The notes: a model not told the origin generated them from the letters alone. DNA of 64,000 nt from Anaerohalosphaeraceae bacterium (GCA_035378985.1 DAOSUR010000012.1:1-64000), one strand, 5' to 3'; shown: positions 32,292 through 41,394, numbered from the stretch's first letter. Numbers and translations are program-made.

Positions 32292-35018
32292 ATGAAACAG
32301 AAAAAACCGCAAATTCGGCTCTTCTCCTTTGCGTCGGTACTATTTTTGACTGTCGGGACCGCTCTTTATGCGCAGGAATCACCGCAAAAAGATGTCAATC
32401 TCGAATCGGCCAAGCGGTGGGAGGAGACGATGGAGCAGTTTCGCCGTCAGGATGCCCTCAATTCCTTTCCCCCTGATGCCGTCCTGTTTGTCGGCAGCTC
32501 CAGCATCGCCCGCTGGCCGACGCATACCTGCTTCACCGAATTTCCCGTCATCAACCGCGGCTTCGGCGGCTCCATTTATTCCGACATTACCTATCACGCC
32601 CAGACCGTAATTTTCCCGTACAATCCGCGCCTGCTGGTCCTTTACTCCGGCGACAACGACCCGTTCTGGGGCAAGACCCCCGAGCAAATCTTCGAGGACG
32701 TCCGACAGCTGCTGGCCCTGATCCGAACACGTCTGCCGCAAACCCCCATCATCCTGATGGCCGTCAAACTCAGCCCCGCCCGCATCGAACGCGCCGCCGA
32801 CTATCGCCGCTTCAACGCCATGCTCCGCACGCTGGCCCAGTCCGATGAGCGGCTTTTCTTTTTCGATTCGGCCTCGGTTCTGCTCAACAGCGAAGGCCGA
32901 CCGGACCCGCAATACTTCACGGATGACAACCTGCACTTAAATGAGAAAGGATATCAGGTCTGGTCGGATGCCCTTCGGCCGCTCATTGCCCATTTGCTCA
33001 CGCGGCCAAACGAACAAACCCTGTACGTCTCGCCGACCGGCGATGACGCAGCACCGGGCACCTTCGAAGCACCGGTGCGAACCCTCGAACGCGCCCTCGA
33101 ATGGCTTCGGCAAACCCCGAAACATCGGCCTCGAACCGTCATCCTGCGCGGCGGACAATACCCGCGCACCCAGCCGCTTGTCCTCAAGCCCGACCATTCC
33201 GGTACGGCCGACAGCCCCGTTACGTTTCGCGCTTATGAAAACGAAAAACCCCTGCTCACCGGCGGCCGCTCGATTGTCGGCTGGCAGCCGCACAACGAAC
33301 ACATCTGGAAGGCGGAAATCCCCGAAGTCAAGGCGGGCAAATGGCTCTTCACCCAGCTGTTCGTCAACGGCCGCCGTCGAATGCGGGCCCGCACCCCCAA
33401 CGAGGGCTTCTTCCGCGTGGCCGGCTTTCCTGACGAGGGCCATCAGAAACCCTACAACACCCCTTCACGCTGCTTTGCCTTTCGGCCCGGCGATCTCGAC
33501 CCCAACTGGACAAACCTGAAAGACGCCGAAGTCATCGTGTTTCACTTTTGGACCGACACCCACCTGCCGATTGAATCCATCGACGCCGACAAACATATCG
33601 TAACCTTTCCGTTCCCCTCCGGCAAACGCTTCACGGATGACTTCACGCAGGACGGCGCCCGCTACATCGTCGAAAACGTCCGGGAAGCCCTCGATGCCCC
33701 CGGCGAATGGTACCTGGACCGCACAACCGGCACGCTGTATTATTGGCCGATGCCGGATGAGAACCTGCCCGATGCCCAGGTGATTGCACCCGCGGCGCCG
33801 GCCCTGCTGCGGCTCGAAGGGGACCCCCTCGCCCGCCGGTACGTCGAACATATCCGCTTCGAGGGGCTTCATTTTGCCCATACCCAGTGGTCCCTGCCGG
33901 CCGGCAACTGCAACAATGACCAGGCCTCTGCGAGCGTTCCGGCCGCCGTATCCTTAACCGGCGCCCGGCACATTCAGTTTGAACGCTGCACATTCGGACG
34001 GCTGGGCACGTATGCCGTCGAATTCCTCGACGGCTGCCGAAACAACTCCTTTACGCAAAACCGGATTTTTGATGTCGCCGCCGGCGGAATCCGCATCACT
34101 GGAGGAGAGGCATACGCCCACCCGCTCCTGCGCACCGGAGGCCAGACCATCGCCGACAACCGAATCGGCCCCTACGGGCTGGGCTTTTACTCGGCCGTCG
34201 GCATCCTGCTGATGCATACGGACAACAACACCGTCGAGCACAACGAAATCCATCACGGGTATTATACCGGCATCTCCGTCGGCTGGAGCTGGGGCTATCA
34301 GCGCAGCGTCAGCCGCGACAACCGCATCGCCTTCAATCACATTCACCACATCGGCCAGGGCCTCCTGTCCGACATGGGCGGCATTTACACACTCGGCGTT
34401 TCGCCGGGCACCGTCCTGCTCGGCAACCGCATCCACGACATCGACGCCAACCGATACGGCGGATGGGGCATTTACAACGATGAGGGCTCCAGCCACATCC
34501 TCATCGAGGACAATCTCGTCTATGACACCAAGTTCGCCGGCTACAACATCCACTATGCCAAGGAAATCACCGTCCGGAACAATATCTTCGCTTTCGGACG
34601 GCTCCATCAGCTCAGCCGCGGCGTCGTCGAGCCCCACATAAGCTGCTTTTTCGAACGCAATATCGTCTATTTCGAAACCGGCACCCTTTTCGACGGCATC
34701 TGGAACGACAAACCCTACGAATTCTACTATCGCCCCAGTGCACCGGCGGAAAAAACAGAAAGCACCTTTGAGATGGACTGGAATCTCTATTTCAATCCGA
34801 ACCAGCCCCTCGAGCAGGTGCGCTTCGGCGGGCGTACCTTTGAAGAATGGAAGAAGTTCGGCAAAGACGTCCATTCCCGCTGGGCCGACCCGCTGTTTCT
34901 GGATGCCAAGGCGAGGGATTTCCGCCTGCGGCTGGATTCGCCGGCTCTCGAACTCGGATTTCGGCCGATTGACCCCGACTGCGCCGGCCCGCGCCGGCCC
35001 ATCCCCGATGCGGATTAA
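32292..35018 (+). CDS. Secreted SGNH esterase fused to a GH141-like parallel beta-helix
   Basis: 908 residues with a signal peptide (ends near LYAQE). Residues about 50-235 form an SGNH/GDSL hydrolase: VLFVGSSSIARWP (nucleophile Ser block), YSGDNDPFWG (GxND-like block) and DDNLHLNEKGYQVW (catalytic Asp-His). Residues about 240-900 start LYVSPTGDDAAPGTFEAPVR and TVILRGGQYPRTQPLVLKP. They continue with the beta-helix style of GH141/GH120-like enzymes (ITGGEAY, NNTVEHNEIHHGYYTGISVG, WGIYNDEGSSHILIEDNLVY). GH141 includes fucosidase and xylanase activities. The fusion suggests de-esterification coupled to glycan cutting; the substrate is unknown. Confidence 0.82.
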   Translation: MKQKKPQIRLFSFASVLFLTVGTALYAQESPQKDVNLESAKRWEETMEQFRRQDALNSFPPDAVLFVGSSSIARWPTHTCFTEFPVINRGFGGSIYSDITYHAQTVIFPYNPRLLVLYSGDNDPFWGKTPEQIFEDVRQLLALIRTRLPQTPIILMAVKLSPARIERAADYRRFNAMLRTLAQSDERLFFFDSASVLLNSEGRPDPQYFTDDNLHLNEKGYQVWSDALRPLIAHLLTRPNEQTLYVSPTGDDAAPGTFEAPVRTLERALEWLRQTPKHRPRTVILRGGQYPRTQPLVLKPDHSGTADSPVTFRAYENEKPLLTGGRSIVGWQPHNEHIWKAEIPEVKAGKWLFTQLFVNGRRRMRARTPNEGFFRVAGFPDEGHQKPYNTPSRCFAFRPGDLDPNWTNLKDAEVIVFHFWTDTHLPIESIDADKHIVTFPFPSGKRFTDDFTQDGARYIVENVREALDAPGEWYLDRTTGTLYYWPMPDENLPDAQVIAPAAPALLRLEGDPLARRYVEHIRFEGLHFAHTQWSLPAGNCNNDQASASVPAAVSLTGARHIQFERCTFGRLGTYAVEFLDGCRNNSFTQNRIFDVAAGGIRITGGEAYAHPLLRTGGQTIADNRIGPYGLGFYSAVGILLMHTDNNTVEHNEIHHGYYTGISVGWSWGYQRSVSRDNRIAFNHIHHIGQGLLSDMGGIYTLGVSPGTVLLGNRIHDIDANRYGGWGIYNDEGSSHILIEDNLVYDTKFAGYNIHYAKEITVRNNIFAFGRLHQLSRGVVEPHISCFFERNIVYFETGTLFDGIWNDKPYEFYYRPSAPAEKTESTFEMDWNLYFNPNQPLEQVRFGGRTFEEWKKFGKDVHSRWADPLFLDAKARDFRLRLDSPALELGFRPIDPDCAGPRRPIPDAD

Positions 35019-35084
35019 TCCTGCACGCAAAAAACACGCTTTGCCGCCGGCGGCTCCTTCTTCATTTGCCTTTTTCCCATTCCC

Positions 35085-35113
35085 TTGCAGACCGCCGGCC
35101 CTTTTGCTATAAT
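35085..35113 (+). promoter_or_regulatory. Promoter of tyrS
   Basis: TTGCAG, 17-base spacer, TATAAT. No T-box or other leader element is seen in the short 5' region. Confidence 0.7.
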
Positions 35114-35165
35114 TTTCGGCCTTTAAGATAGTTCTAACCAAACGGAACAAAAACAAGGAACTCCA

Positions 35166-36365
35166 ATGGACATTGCCCAGCAGATGCAAATCCTCAAACG
35201 CGGAACCGTCGAGGTCTTCCGCGAAGAAGAACTGGCCCAGCGTCTGGCCGAAGCCGCCAAAGCCGGCCGGCCCCTCCGGGCCAAACTCGGCATGGACCCC
35301 ACCGCCCCCGATATTCATCTGGGCCATACCGTCGTCCTGCGCAAACTCCGACAGTTCCAGGACTTGGGCCACAAGGCGGTCCTGATTATCGGCGACTATA
35401 CCGCCCGCATCGGCGACCCGACCGGCCAGAACACCACCCGCCCGATGCTCAGCCCCGAAAAAATCCAGGAAAACGCCCGGACCTACTTCGAACAGGCCGG
35501 CAAAATCCTCGATATGTCCCCCGACAAAGTCGAGGTGCGGTTCAACAGCGAATGGCTGGCCGACCTGCGGCTGGCCGATATCATCAAACTGACCGCCTCG
35601 ATGACCGTCGCCCGGATGCTCGAACGGGACACCTTCGAAATCCGCTACAAAAAAGGCGACCCCATCGGCATCCACGAATTCCTCTATCCGCTGATGCAGG
35701 GCTATGACTCCGTGGCCATTCGAAGCGACGTCGAACTGGGCGGCACCGACCAGACCTTCAACAATCTGGTCGGCAGGGACCTTCAGCGTCTGGCGGGCCA
35801 GCCCGCCCAGATTGTCATCACCATGCCCATCCTCATCGGGCTGGACGGCAAGGAAAAAATGAGCAAATCCAAGGGCAATTACATCGGCGTCACCGACAAG
35901 CCCTCCGACATGTTCGGCAAGACAATGAGCATCCCCGATCATCTGATGGAAAACTACTTTACGCTTCTGACGGACCTGCCCGCCGACCGCATCCGAGAGC
36001 TGACCGACCCGTCCAAAACCCACCCGAAAGAAGCCAAGGTCCTGCTGGGCAAACTCATCGTGCAGCAGTTTTACGGCGAGCAGGCCGCCGAACAGGCCGC
36101 CGAGGAATTTGAAAAGGTCTTCGCCCAAAGCCAGCTGCCCGACGAAATGCCCGAAGCGGCCGTCAGTGCCGCTCCCATTGCCGCCGCCAAACTCCTGCTC
36201 CAGTGCGGACTGGCTGCCACCGGCGGCGAAGCCAAGCGGGCCGTTCTGCAGGGAGGCGTCCGCATCAACAACGAAAAAATCACCAACCCCAATCAGGAAA
36301 TCACCCCGCACAGCGGGATGGTTGTTCAGGTCGGCAAACGCAAATTTGTCCGGCTGAAAGTCTGA
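35166..36365 (+). CDS. tyrS: Tyrosyl-tRNA synthetase
   Basis: Charges tRNA-Tyr. Class I signatures: AKLGMDPTAPDIHLGHTVVL (HIGH motif as HLGH), IIGDYTARIGDPTGQ, LYPLMQGYDSVAIRSDVELG and GGTDQTFN for tyrosine binding, and KEKMSKSKGNYI (KMSKS). The C-terminal S4-like RNA-binding domain (residues about 335-399) includes GGEAKRAVLQGGVRINNEKI. 399 residues, of the TyrRS type found in many bacteria. AAGGA is seven bases upstream. Confidence 0.96.
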   Translation: MDIAQQMQILKRGTVEVFREEELAQRLAEAAKAGRPLRAKLGMDPTAPDIHLGHTVVLRKLRQFQDLGHKAVLIIGDYTARIGDPTGQNTTRPMLSPEKIQENARTYFEQAGKILDMSPDKVEVRFNSEWLADLRLADIIKLTASMTVARMLERDTFEIRYKKGDPIGIHEFLYPLMQGYDSVAIRSDVELGGTDQTFNNLVGRDLQRLAGQPAQIVITMPILIGLDGKEKMSKSKGNYIGVTDKPSDMFGKTMSIPDHLMENYFTLLTDLPADRIRELTDPSKTHPKEAKVLLGKLIVQQFYGEQAAEQAAEEFEKVFAQSQLPDEMPEAAVSAAPIAAAKLLLQCGLAATGGEAKRAVLQGGVRINNEKITNPNQEITPHSGMVVQVGKRKFVRLKV

Positions 36366-36385
36366 ATCATTCAGGAAAACCAATC

Positions 36386-37333
36386 GTGAAAAAAGTCTTC
36401 TGCTTTGTTCTGCTTACTGCTGTCCTGCTGTCGGCGGCCGAAGCCGCCCAGCCCGTTTATCTGTTCTCCTCCTTTCGCGGCAACGGCGAAAGCGGTCTGC
36501 ATCTGGCCTTCAGCCGCGATGGTCTCGAATGGAAACCGCTCAACGGCGACCGCCCCCTCCTGCGTCCGCAGGTCGGCTCCAAACTGATGCGCGACCCGTC
36601 CATCTGCCGCGGCCCCGACGGCACCTTCCATATGGTCTGGACAACCGGCTGGTGGGACAAAGGCATCGGGCTGGCCCACTCCAAAGACCTGATTCACTGG
36701 ACGCCGCAGCGTCGGCTGGGCGTGATGGACCACGAACCCAACGCCCTGAACTGCTGGGCGCCGGAAATCCTCTACGACCCACAAACCCAACAATTCCTGA
36801 TCTATTGGTCCACCACCATTCCGGGCCGGTTCCCCGAAACGGATGAAACCGGCGACATCTCCCGCGAGGGCTACAAACAGAATCATCGGATTTACTATAT
36901 CACCACCAAAGATTTCGAAACCTTCTCCCCGACCGCCCTGCTCTATGACGGGGGGTTTAATTCCATCGATGCGGTGATTGTACCGGATAACGGACGCTGG
37001 CTGATGTTTGTCAAGGACGAAACCAAACGCCCCCAAGCCAAAAAGAATCTCCGTCTGGCCGTCAGCGATACTCTCACCGGTCCCTACGGCCCCGCCTCCG
37101 AACCCTTCAGCCCCGCCTGGGTCGAGGGCCCAACGGTTCTGAAGCTGGGCGAATATTGGGTCGTTTATTATGACGAATACACCCGCGGACGATATGGAGC
37201 CGTCCGCTCCAAAGACCTGAAAAACTGGGAGATTATTTCGGAGCAGCTGCGTTTTCCCCGCGGCACCCGCCACGGGACGGCCTTCGAAGCCGATGAACAA
37301 ATCCTTCAGGGTCTCCTGGCCCTGGAACCCTGA
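36386..37333 (+). CDS. Secreted GH43-like five-bladed beta-propeller glycosidase
   Basis: Signal peptide (VKKVFCFVLLTAVLLSAAEA) then a catalytic domain of about 290 residues. SKLMRDPSICRGPDGTFHMV carries the DP Asp of blade 1, NCWAPEILYDPQTQQFLIYW the WAPE motif, and WVEGPTVLKLGEYWVVYYDE the EGP motif. Together they match the general base, pKa modulator and acid of GH43-type enzymes. It probably removes arabinose, xylose or galactose from plant or algal polymers. Start is GTG with AGGA nine bases upstream. It overlaps the 3' end of the convergent DUF2784 gene by 28 bases. Confidence 0.85.
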   Translation: MKKVFCFVLLTAVLLSAAEAAQPVYLFSSFRGNGESGLHLAFSRDGLEWKPLNGDRPLLRPQVGSKLMRDPSICRGPDGTFHMVWTTGWWDKGIGLAHSKDLIHWTPQRRLGVMDHEPNALNCWAPEILYDPQTQQFLIYWSTTIPGRFPETDETGDISREGYKQNHRIYYITTKDFETFSPTALLYDGGFNSIDAVIVPDNGRWLMFVKDETKRPQAKKNLRLAVSDTLTGPYGPASEPFSPAWVEGPTVLKLGEYWVVYYDEYTRGRYGAVRSKDLKNWEIISEQLRFPRGTRHGTAFEADEQILQGLLALEP

Positions 37334-37791
37334 CGGTTCGTCAGGCGTCGAAAAAGAACGCTCAGGGCCTGTCGGACTTTGGCCGGAGGACGCACGGCAT
37401 AAACCGCCAGTGCAAACAAGGCCGCCAGGGCTGAAAGGGTCTCCAGCAGCGCCGGCGGCACATCCGGATACAACAGCCGCTCAACCCATACCAGCAGAAA
37501 CGATTCAGGCGGTTCCGCAAACGGCCGGCCGCCGCGGCGCAGCTGATACTCCCATATCGTCAGCGGACAATACCGGCCCAGAATCGCAAGGACCCCTGTA
37601 AACAAAATCCCCGCCAGATGAACCGTGCGGAAAAGCCACCGTTCCAGAAACCGCCGGGCCCGAAGGGGCGGACGCCGGCAGACCATCACCGCAGCCGCCG
37701 CATCGATTGTCCGGACAATCCCCCAGACCATAAACAGCACCCAGAGGAAATGAATCACCATCAGTCCGTCGGCCAGAAGTTGAGAGCTCAT
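37306..37791 (-). CDS. DUF2784 family membrane protein
   Basis: 161 residues with about four membrane helices. LLADGLMVIHFLWVLFMVWG at the N-terminus, RYCPLTIWEYQLRRGGRPF mid-protein and VERLLYPDVPPALLETL are the characteristic blocks of DUF2784. No function is known for the family. Start 37791 has AAAGGA upstream and begins at the conserved N-terminal helix. Convergent with the GH43-like gene. Confidence 0.82.
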   Translation of the reverse strand: MSSQLLADGLMVIHFLWVLFMVWGIVRTIDAAAAVMVCRRPPLRARRFLERWLFRTVHLAGILFTGVLAILGRYCPLTIWEYQLRRGGRPFAEPPESFLLVWVERLLYPDVPPALLETLSALAALFALAVYAVRPPAKVRQALSVLFRRLTNRQGSRARRP

Positions 37792-37882
37792 CCGGATTTC
37801 CTTTCGTTCTGAACTTCCGTCTTCGGCCTTTTCTGGGACAACTGAACCTTCCGCCGCACACGAGCGTAAAACTTCTGTCAGA

Positions 37883-37910
37883 TTGACCGGACAATTCACT
37901 CAGATATAAT
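37883..37910 (+). promoter_or_regulatory. Promoter of the BI-1 family gene
   Basis: TTGACC, 16-base spacer, TATAAT, about 42 bases upstream of the start codon. Confidence 0.75.
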
Positions 37911-37952
37911 AATCCTGAACATTGGTCTTTTATAGAAGAAAGGGAGCTTTTT

Positions 37953-38696
37953 ATGATGCGGACAGCCAACCCGGCCCTCAACGACCAGGTCTTTGAGGCC
38001 ATTCCCTATTATGATACCACCGTAAAGACAATGACCCTTCAGGGCACCGTGAACCGTACTGCCGTCCTGCTGGGGCTGGTAACGGTCTCGGCCTCGTGGA
38101 CCTGGTATGTCTTTTCCGCCGGCGGCAATTTCGCTCCTTATCTGCTGGGCGGCCTTGTCGGCGGTTTCGTTCTGGCCCTGATTACCATCTTCAAAAAGGC
38201 CGCCGCTCCCGTAACCGCTCCGCTGTACGCCGTCGCAGAAGGGCTGCTTTTGGGGGGTGTGTCGGCGGCCTTTGAACAGCAGTTCCCCGGCATCGTCTTT
38301 CAGGCCGTCTTTCTGACCTTCGGTACGCTGGCCGCCCTGCTGATTGCCTACACCTCCCGGCTGATTAAGCCGTCGGAAAACTTCAAACTCGGCATCGTCG
38401 CCGCCACAGGCGGAATCTGCCTGTTTTATTTCATCGCACTGATTCTGGGGTTCTTCGGCCTGAATGTTCCGCTGCTTCACAGCAGCGGGCCGCTCGGGAT
38501 TGCCTTCAGCGTCTTTATCGTCATCATTGCCGCCCTCAATCTGGTGCTGGACTTTGATTTTATCGAAAACGGAGCCGCTGCGGGTGCTCCCAAATACATG
38601 GAATGGTATGCTGCCTTCGGACTGCTGGTTACGCTCGTTTGGCTCTATCTGGAAATCCTCCGGCTGCTGGCCAAACTCCAGCAAAGCCGGCGCTGA
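37953..38696 (+). CDS. Bax inhibitor-1/YccA family membrane protein
   Basis: 247 residues with seven predicted helices. The N-terminus MMRTANPALNDQVFEA is the hallmark of the bacterial YbhL-like BI-1 branch. Further matches are VAEGLLLGGVSAAFEQQFPG, ALNLVLDFDFIENGAAAGAP and YMEWYAAFGLLVTLVWLYLE, the last holding conserved acidic residues. Relatives act as pH-gated calcium leak channels, but this is not proven for the branch. Transcribed alone from a good promoter; it converges on a cation/calcium antiporter gene ten bases away. Confidence 0.9.
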   Translation: MMRTANPALNDQVFEAIPYYDTTVKTMTLQGTVNRTAVLLGLVTVSASWTWYVFSAGGNFAPYLLGGLVGGFVLALITIFKKAAAPVTAPLYAVAEGLLLGGVSAAFEQQFPGIVFQAVFLTFGTLAALLIAYTSRLIKPSENFKLGIVAATGGICLFYFIALILGFFGLNVPLLHSSGPLGIAFSVFIVIIAALNLVLDFDFIENGAAAGAPKYMEWYAAFGLLVTLVWLYLEILRLLAKLQQSRR

Positions 38697-38705
38697 TTTT
38701 CTCCG

Positions 38706-39644
38706 CTATCGCGGCCACAGATGCCATAAATAGGCCCCGTATAAAACCAGAAAAAAGAGCCCTTCCTTGCGGCTCAAAACGAAACCGCTCCGCAGGAGAG
38801 GAAGCAGCAGAAGGGCTGTTCCGAGCATCATTGCCAAATCCCAACCAGTCAGTTCCGGCGAGGAATAGGGACGCACCAGCGACGAGAGTCCCAATATCCC
38901 CAAAATATTGAAAATATTCGAGCCCACAATATTGCCGATGGAAATATCCGCTTGTTTGCGAACCGCCGCCACGACCGACGTGGCCAGTTCCGGCAGACTC
39001 GTCCCGGCGCTGACAATCGTCAATCCGATGACGGCCTCCGAAACCCCGCAGCTCCGAGCCAGCTGAAGAGCTCCGGCAATCAGCAGCTTGGACCCCAGCA
39101 CCAGCAGCACCAGCCCCAGAACCGCCAGTCCCGCCGGAACCCAAAGCCCTGAGGAGGCACCGCCCTGTTTGGGCACCTCCGCCAACCCCAACAAATCCGG
39201 TTCCCGTTTGGCCTGACGGAACGTCCAAATCGTATAAGCTGTGATCCCTGCAACGAGCAGCAGCCCTTCCGGCCGGGACAGGTGCCGGTTCACAAGCAGC
39301 ACAATACAAAGAACCGATACGGCAATCATCACCGGCACATCCCAGCGGATCAGCTGCTTGGTGACGCGAATCGGACGGATGGCCGCCGCAAGCCCCAAAA
39401 TGAACGCAATATTAAAGATATTGGAGCCGACCACATTGGTCACGGCAATGTCCCCCAATCCCTTCAGGGCGGCATGGGTGCTCACCGTCAGCTCCGGTGC
39501 GCTGGTTCCAAACGCCACAACTGTCAGTCCAATCGCCAGCGGTGTCACGCCCAAACGAACCGCCGCCGCGGCCGCTCCCTTCACCAGCCACTCCGCTCCA
39601 AAATACAGCAGCATAAGCCCTGCCGCTATCAGAAGAAAAGTCAT
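38706..39644 (-). CDS. Calcium/sodium antiporter, CaCA family (YrbG-like)
   Basis: 312 residues, ten or eleven helices, made of two inverted halves each with the ion-binding alpha repeat: TVVAFGTSAPELTVS with NVVGSNIFNIAFILG, and TIVSAGTSLPELATS with NIVGSNIFNILGILG. The acidic residues in GTSxPEL bind calcium. It exchanges Ca2+ for Na+ or H+ across the inner membrane. Its start overlaps the stop of the DUF502 gene by four bases, so the two are translated together. Confidence 0.93.
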   Translation of the reverse strand: MTFLLIAAGLMLLYFGAEWLVKGAAAAAVRLGVTPLAIGLTVVAFGTSAPELTVSTHAALKGLGDIAVTNVVGSNIFNIAFILGLAAAIRPIRVTKQLIRWDVPVMIAVSVLCIVLLVNRHLSRPEGLLLVAGITAYTIWTFRQAKREPDLLGLAEVPKQGGASSGLWVPAGLAVLGLVLLVLGSKLLIAGALQLARSCGVSEAVIGLTIVSAGTSLPELATSVVAAVRKQADISIGNIVGSNIFNILGILGLSSLVRPYSSPELTGWDLAMMLGTALLLLPLLRSGFVLSRKEGLFFLVLYGAYLWHLWPR

Positions 39645-40321
39645 GACAAACTCCTTTCCGGAGCCCGCTGCGAGTTGGATATCCCAACAGAATCGGAAGA
39701 CTCCATAGAGGCATGCAAAACCATTTTCTGGGGTCCGAGAATCCCGCCGGACATGATAATCTGGATCCCTTCCTCCACCGTCAGATTCGACGTGGTCAGC
39801 TGCCTCGCCTCAACAATTTCGAGAAATCCGCTCGTGGGATTCGGCGTTGTCGGAATGAAGACTTTATAGTACAGTTTCCCCTGTTCATCGTTCACTGTGC
39901 CGGTGATGAACCCGACAGCCTTCATTCCAGGCCGCGGGAACTCCACCAGAACCACTTCCCGATACCCCTTTTTTTCCGGATTGGAGAACATCAGCACAAC
40001 CTCTCGAGAAGCGCTGTAGATGCTTCGCAGCAGCGGGATTTTCAGCAGAATCGACTCAAATCGGGTCCAAAACCATCGCCCCAGAAAATGCCCCGTCAGC
40101 AGCCCGAGAAAATACAGAAAAAGCAGAACCGCCGCAAAAGTAATCCCGTACTTCAGCCAAATCGGCGTATCCGGAAAAAAATGAACCAGAACGGGAGCAA
40201 ACAGATTCCGTATAATCCGTATCAAAAACTGAAAAACCAACAGCGTAATCAGCAGCGGCAGAACCGTCAGCAGACCCGTCAAAATACACCTTCGAACATG
40301 AAATTGAAAGAAACCTTTCAT
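39641..40321 (-). CDS. DUF502 family membrane protein
   Basis: 226 residues. Two N-terminal helices (GLLTVLPLLITLLVFQFLIR and YGITFAAVLLFLYFLGLLTG) are followed by the conserved cytoplasmic part: IPLLRSIYSASREVVLMF, VVLVEFPRPGMKAVGFITGT, YYKVFIPTTPNPTSGFLEIV. These are the standard DUF502 blocks, with no known reaction. It starts at 40321 (AAGGA eight bases upstream) and is coupled to the antiporter, suggesting a shared role in membrane ion handling. Confidence 0.88.
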   Translation of the reverse strand: MKGFFQFHVRRCILTGLLTVLPLLITLLVFQFLIRIIRNLFAPVLVHFFPDTPIWLKYGITFAAVLLFLYFLGLLTGHFLGRWFWTRFESILLKIPLLRSIYSASREVVLMFSNPEKKGYREVVLVEFPRPGMKAVGFITGTVNDEQGKLYYKVFIPTTPNPTSGFLEIVEARQLTTSNLTVEEGIQIIMSGGILGPQKMVLHASMESSDSVGISNSQRAPERSLS

Positions 40322-40380
40322 TCGCTTATCCTTCCGACCTAAATGCTGCGACAACGTGCAATTTACAGCCTTTCCGGCCC

Positions 40381-40409
40381 ATTATAGACTGCCGGGATAA
40401 ACGTGCAAA
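40381..40409 (-). promoter_or_regulatory. Promoter of the DUF502/antiporter operon
   Basis: Minus strand TTTGCA (40409-40404), 17-base spacer, TATAAT (40386-40381). The stop codon of the upstream TPR gene falls inside the -10 box. Confidence 0.6.
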
Positions 40410-40843
40410 GAAATCGGCTTCTTGGGATACAGTTTCAGCCGGCAGCACAGTTTCTGGAACAGGGTAAGCCCCCGTTTCCATTCTGCAATTGCATCATATA
40501 AGGCCGCAATATACGGATGATGGGCCGGTTTTAAATCAGCCAGAATCTCCAGGGCCTCCTGATTATATCCTTTCATCAGCAGCGCCGTGGCATAATTGGC
40601 CGCAAAAAGCGGCGGGGTATCCGACGGAATACAGATTTGCCCCCGAAAAGCCAGGTCGCGTAAAATCTGGATCGCCGAGTCCGCCTGGCCCAGACGCATC
40701 AGACAGACTCCCCGTGCATTTTGAATCAGATGATTGTTCGAATCCAGCCGGTCCAGATAATCCAGCGCCTGTTCCGGCTTTCCGGCTTCAAGCATCTTTC
40801 GAACCTGTTCAATTTGATAAGAAATCGATGTTTTGTTATTCAT
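40382..40843 (-). CDS. Small TPR-repeat protein
   Basis: 153 residues, soluble. Two or three tetratricopeptide-like helical pairs are visible: QVRKMLEAGKPEQALDYLDR, ARGVCLMRLGQADSAIQILR and YATALLMKGYNQEALEILAD. TPR arrays mediate protein contacts; no partner is evident. GAGGG lies seven bases before the ATG. The downstream DUF502 promoter begins within its last codons. Confidence 0.78.
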   Translation of the reverse strand: MNNKTSISYQIEQVRKMLEAGKPEQALDYLDRLDSNNHLIQNARGVCLMRLGQADSAIQILRDLAFRGQICIPSDTPPLFAANYATALLMKGYNQEALEILADLKPAHHPYIAALYDAIAEWKRGLTLFQKLCCRLKLYPKKPISLHVYPGSL

Positions 40844-40947
40844 AAACGGACCCTCTGCAAAAAGGAAAGAAAAACAGCTTTAAAAAAGACAGGGGCCGGA
40901 AAGCAAACAAAAAATCGCCTTCCGGAAAAAGAGAGGATGAAAGCAGA

Positions 40948-41310
40948 TTAGATAGTGAGTTGGCAGCCGAGGGTCTGCAGGGTGTGAGGGAAATTCGGGA
41001 AAATCCATTCCCGGAAAACTGTTTCAGAACAGCCCAAAAACTCACGGCCTTCCCAGACGGATACCGTCTTGAATAGAGCCCCGGAGAACAACGTAGTCCT
41101 CGGATACCTTTGTTCCGAGACAACAGCCGTCGTGGGTCTTGCCGGCGCAGATAAATAGCACGTTTCAAACCCCGCCGTCTTTTTTTCCCTGAGCGGTTCA
41201 AAACAAAACATGACCGCCTGAAGCAGAATCAGGACAAGAAAAGCCGTCTTTCTGCCGTCCCAAACCACCATTTCTCCGCTCATTCCGTTATTCACAATCA
41301 CTGGACCCAT
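40948..41310 (-). CDS. Hypothetical single-span membrane protein (doubtful)
   Basis: An open frame of 120 residues in the 550-base gap between the TPR gene and the dockerin-like gene. It has one hydrophobic segment near residues 23-42 (TAFLVLILLQAVMFCFEPL) and an unremarkable outer part. The ribosome site is poor (AAAGG about 15 bases away) and no family is recognised. The rest of the gap holds an inverted repeat CCGGAA/TTCCGG at 40896-40925, downstream of the frame, and another at 41369-41389. It may be a real small gene or chance. Confidence 0.3.
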   Translation of the reverse strand: MGPVIVNNGMSGEMVVWDGRKTAFLVLILLQAVMFCFEPLREKKTAGFETCYLSAPARPTTAVVSEQRYPRTTLFSGALFKTVSVWEGREFLGCSETVFREWIFPNFPHTLQTLGCQLTI

Positions 41311-41368
41311 TTTTTTTGATCGTAACACCTTTCTGGATAAAGTAAAGACATTCCTTTTTTACGACAAG

Positions 41369-41389
41369 CAAGGGATATCTGTTCCCTTG
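41369..41389. repeat. Inverted repeat after the dockerin-like gene
   Basis: CAAGGGA-7-TCCCTTG, just downstream (minus strand) of the dockerin-like stop codon. No T run follows, so it is at best a weak terminator or a protein site. Confidence 0.35.
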
Positions 41390-41394
41390 AATCC

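Noticed and set aside
33954..36383. 809-codon minus-strand open frame across the GH141-like gene and tyrS
   Set aside because: Crosses two clear plus-strand genes and their promoter; composition is that of an antisense frame (Gly/Asp/Val-rich) without motifs.
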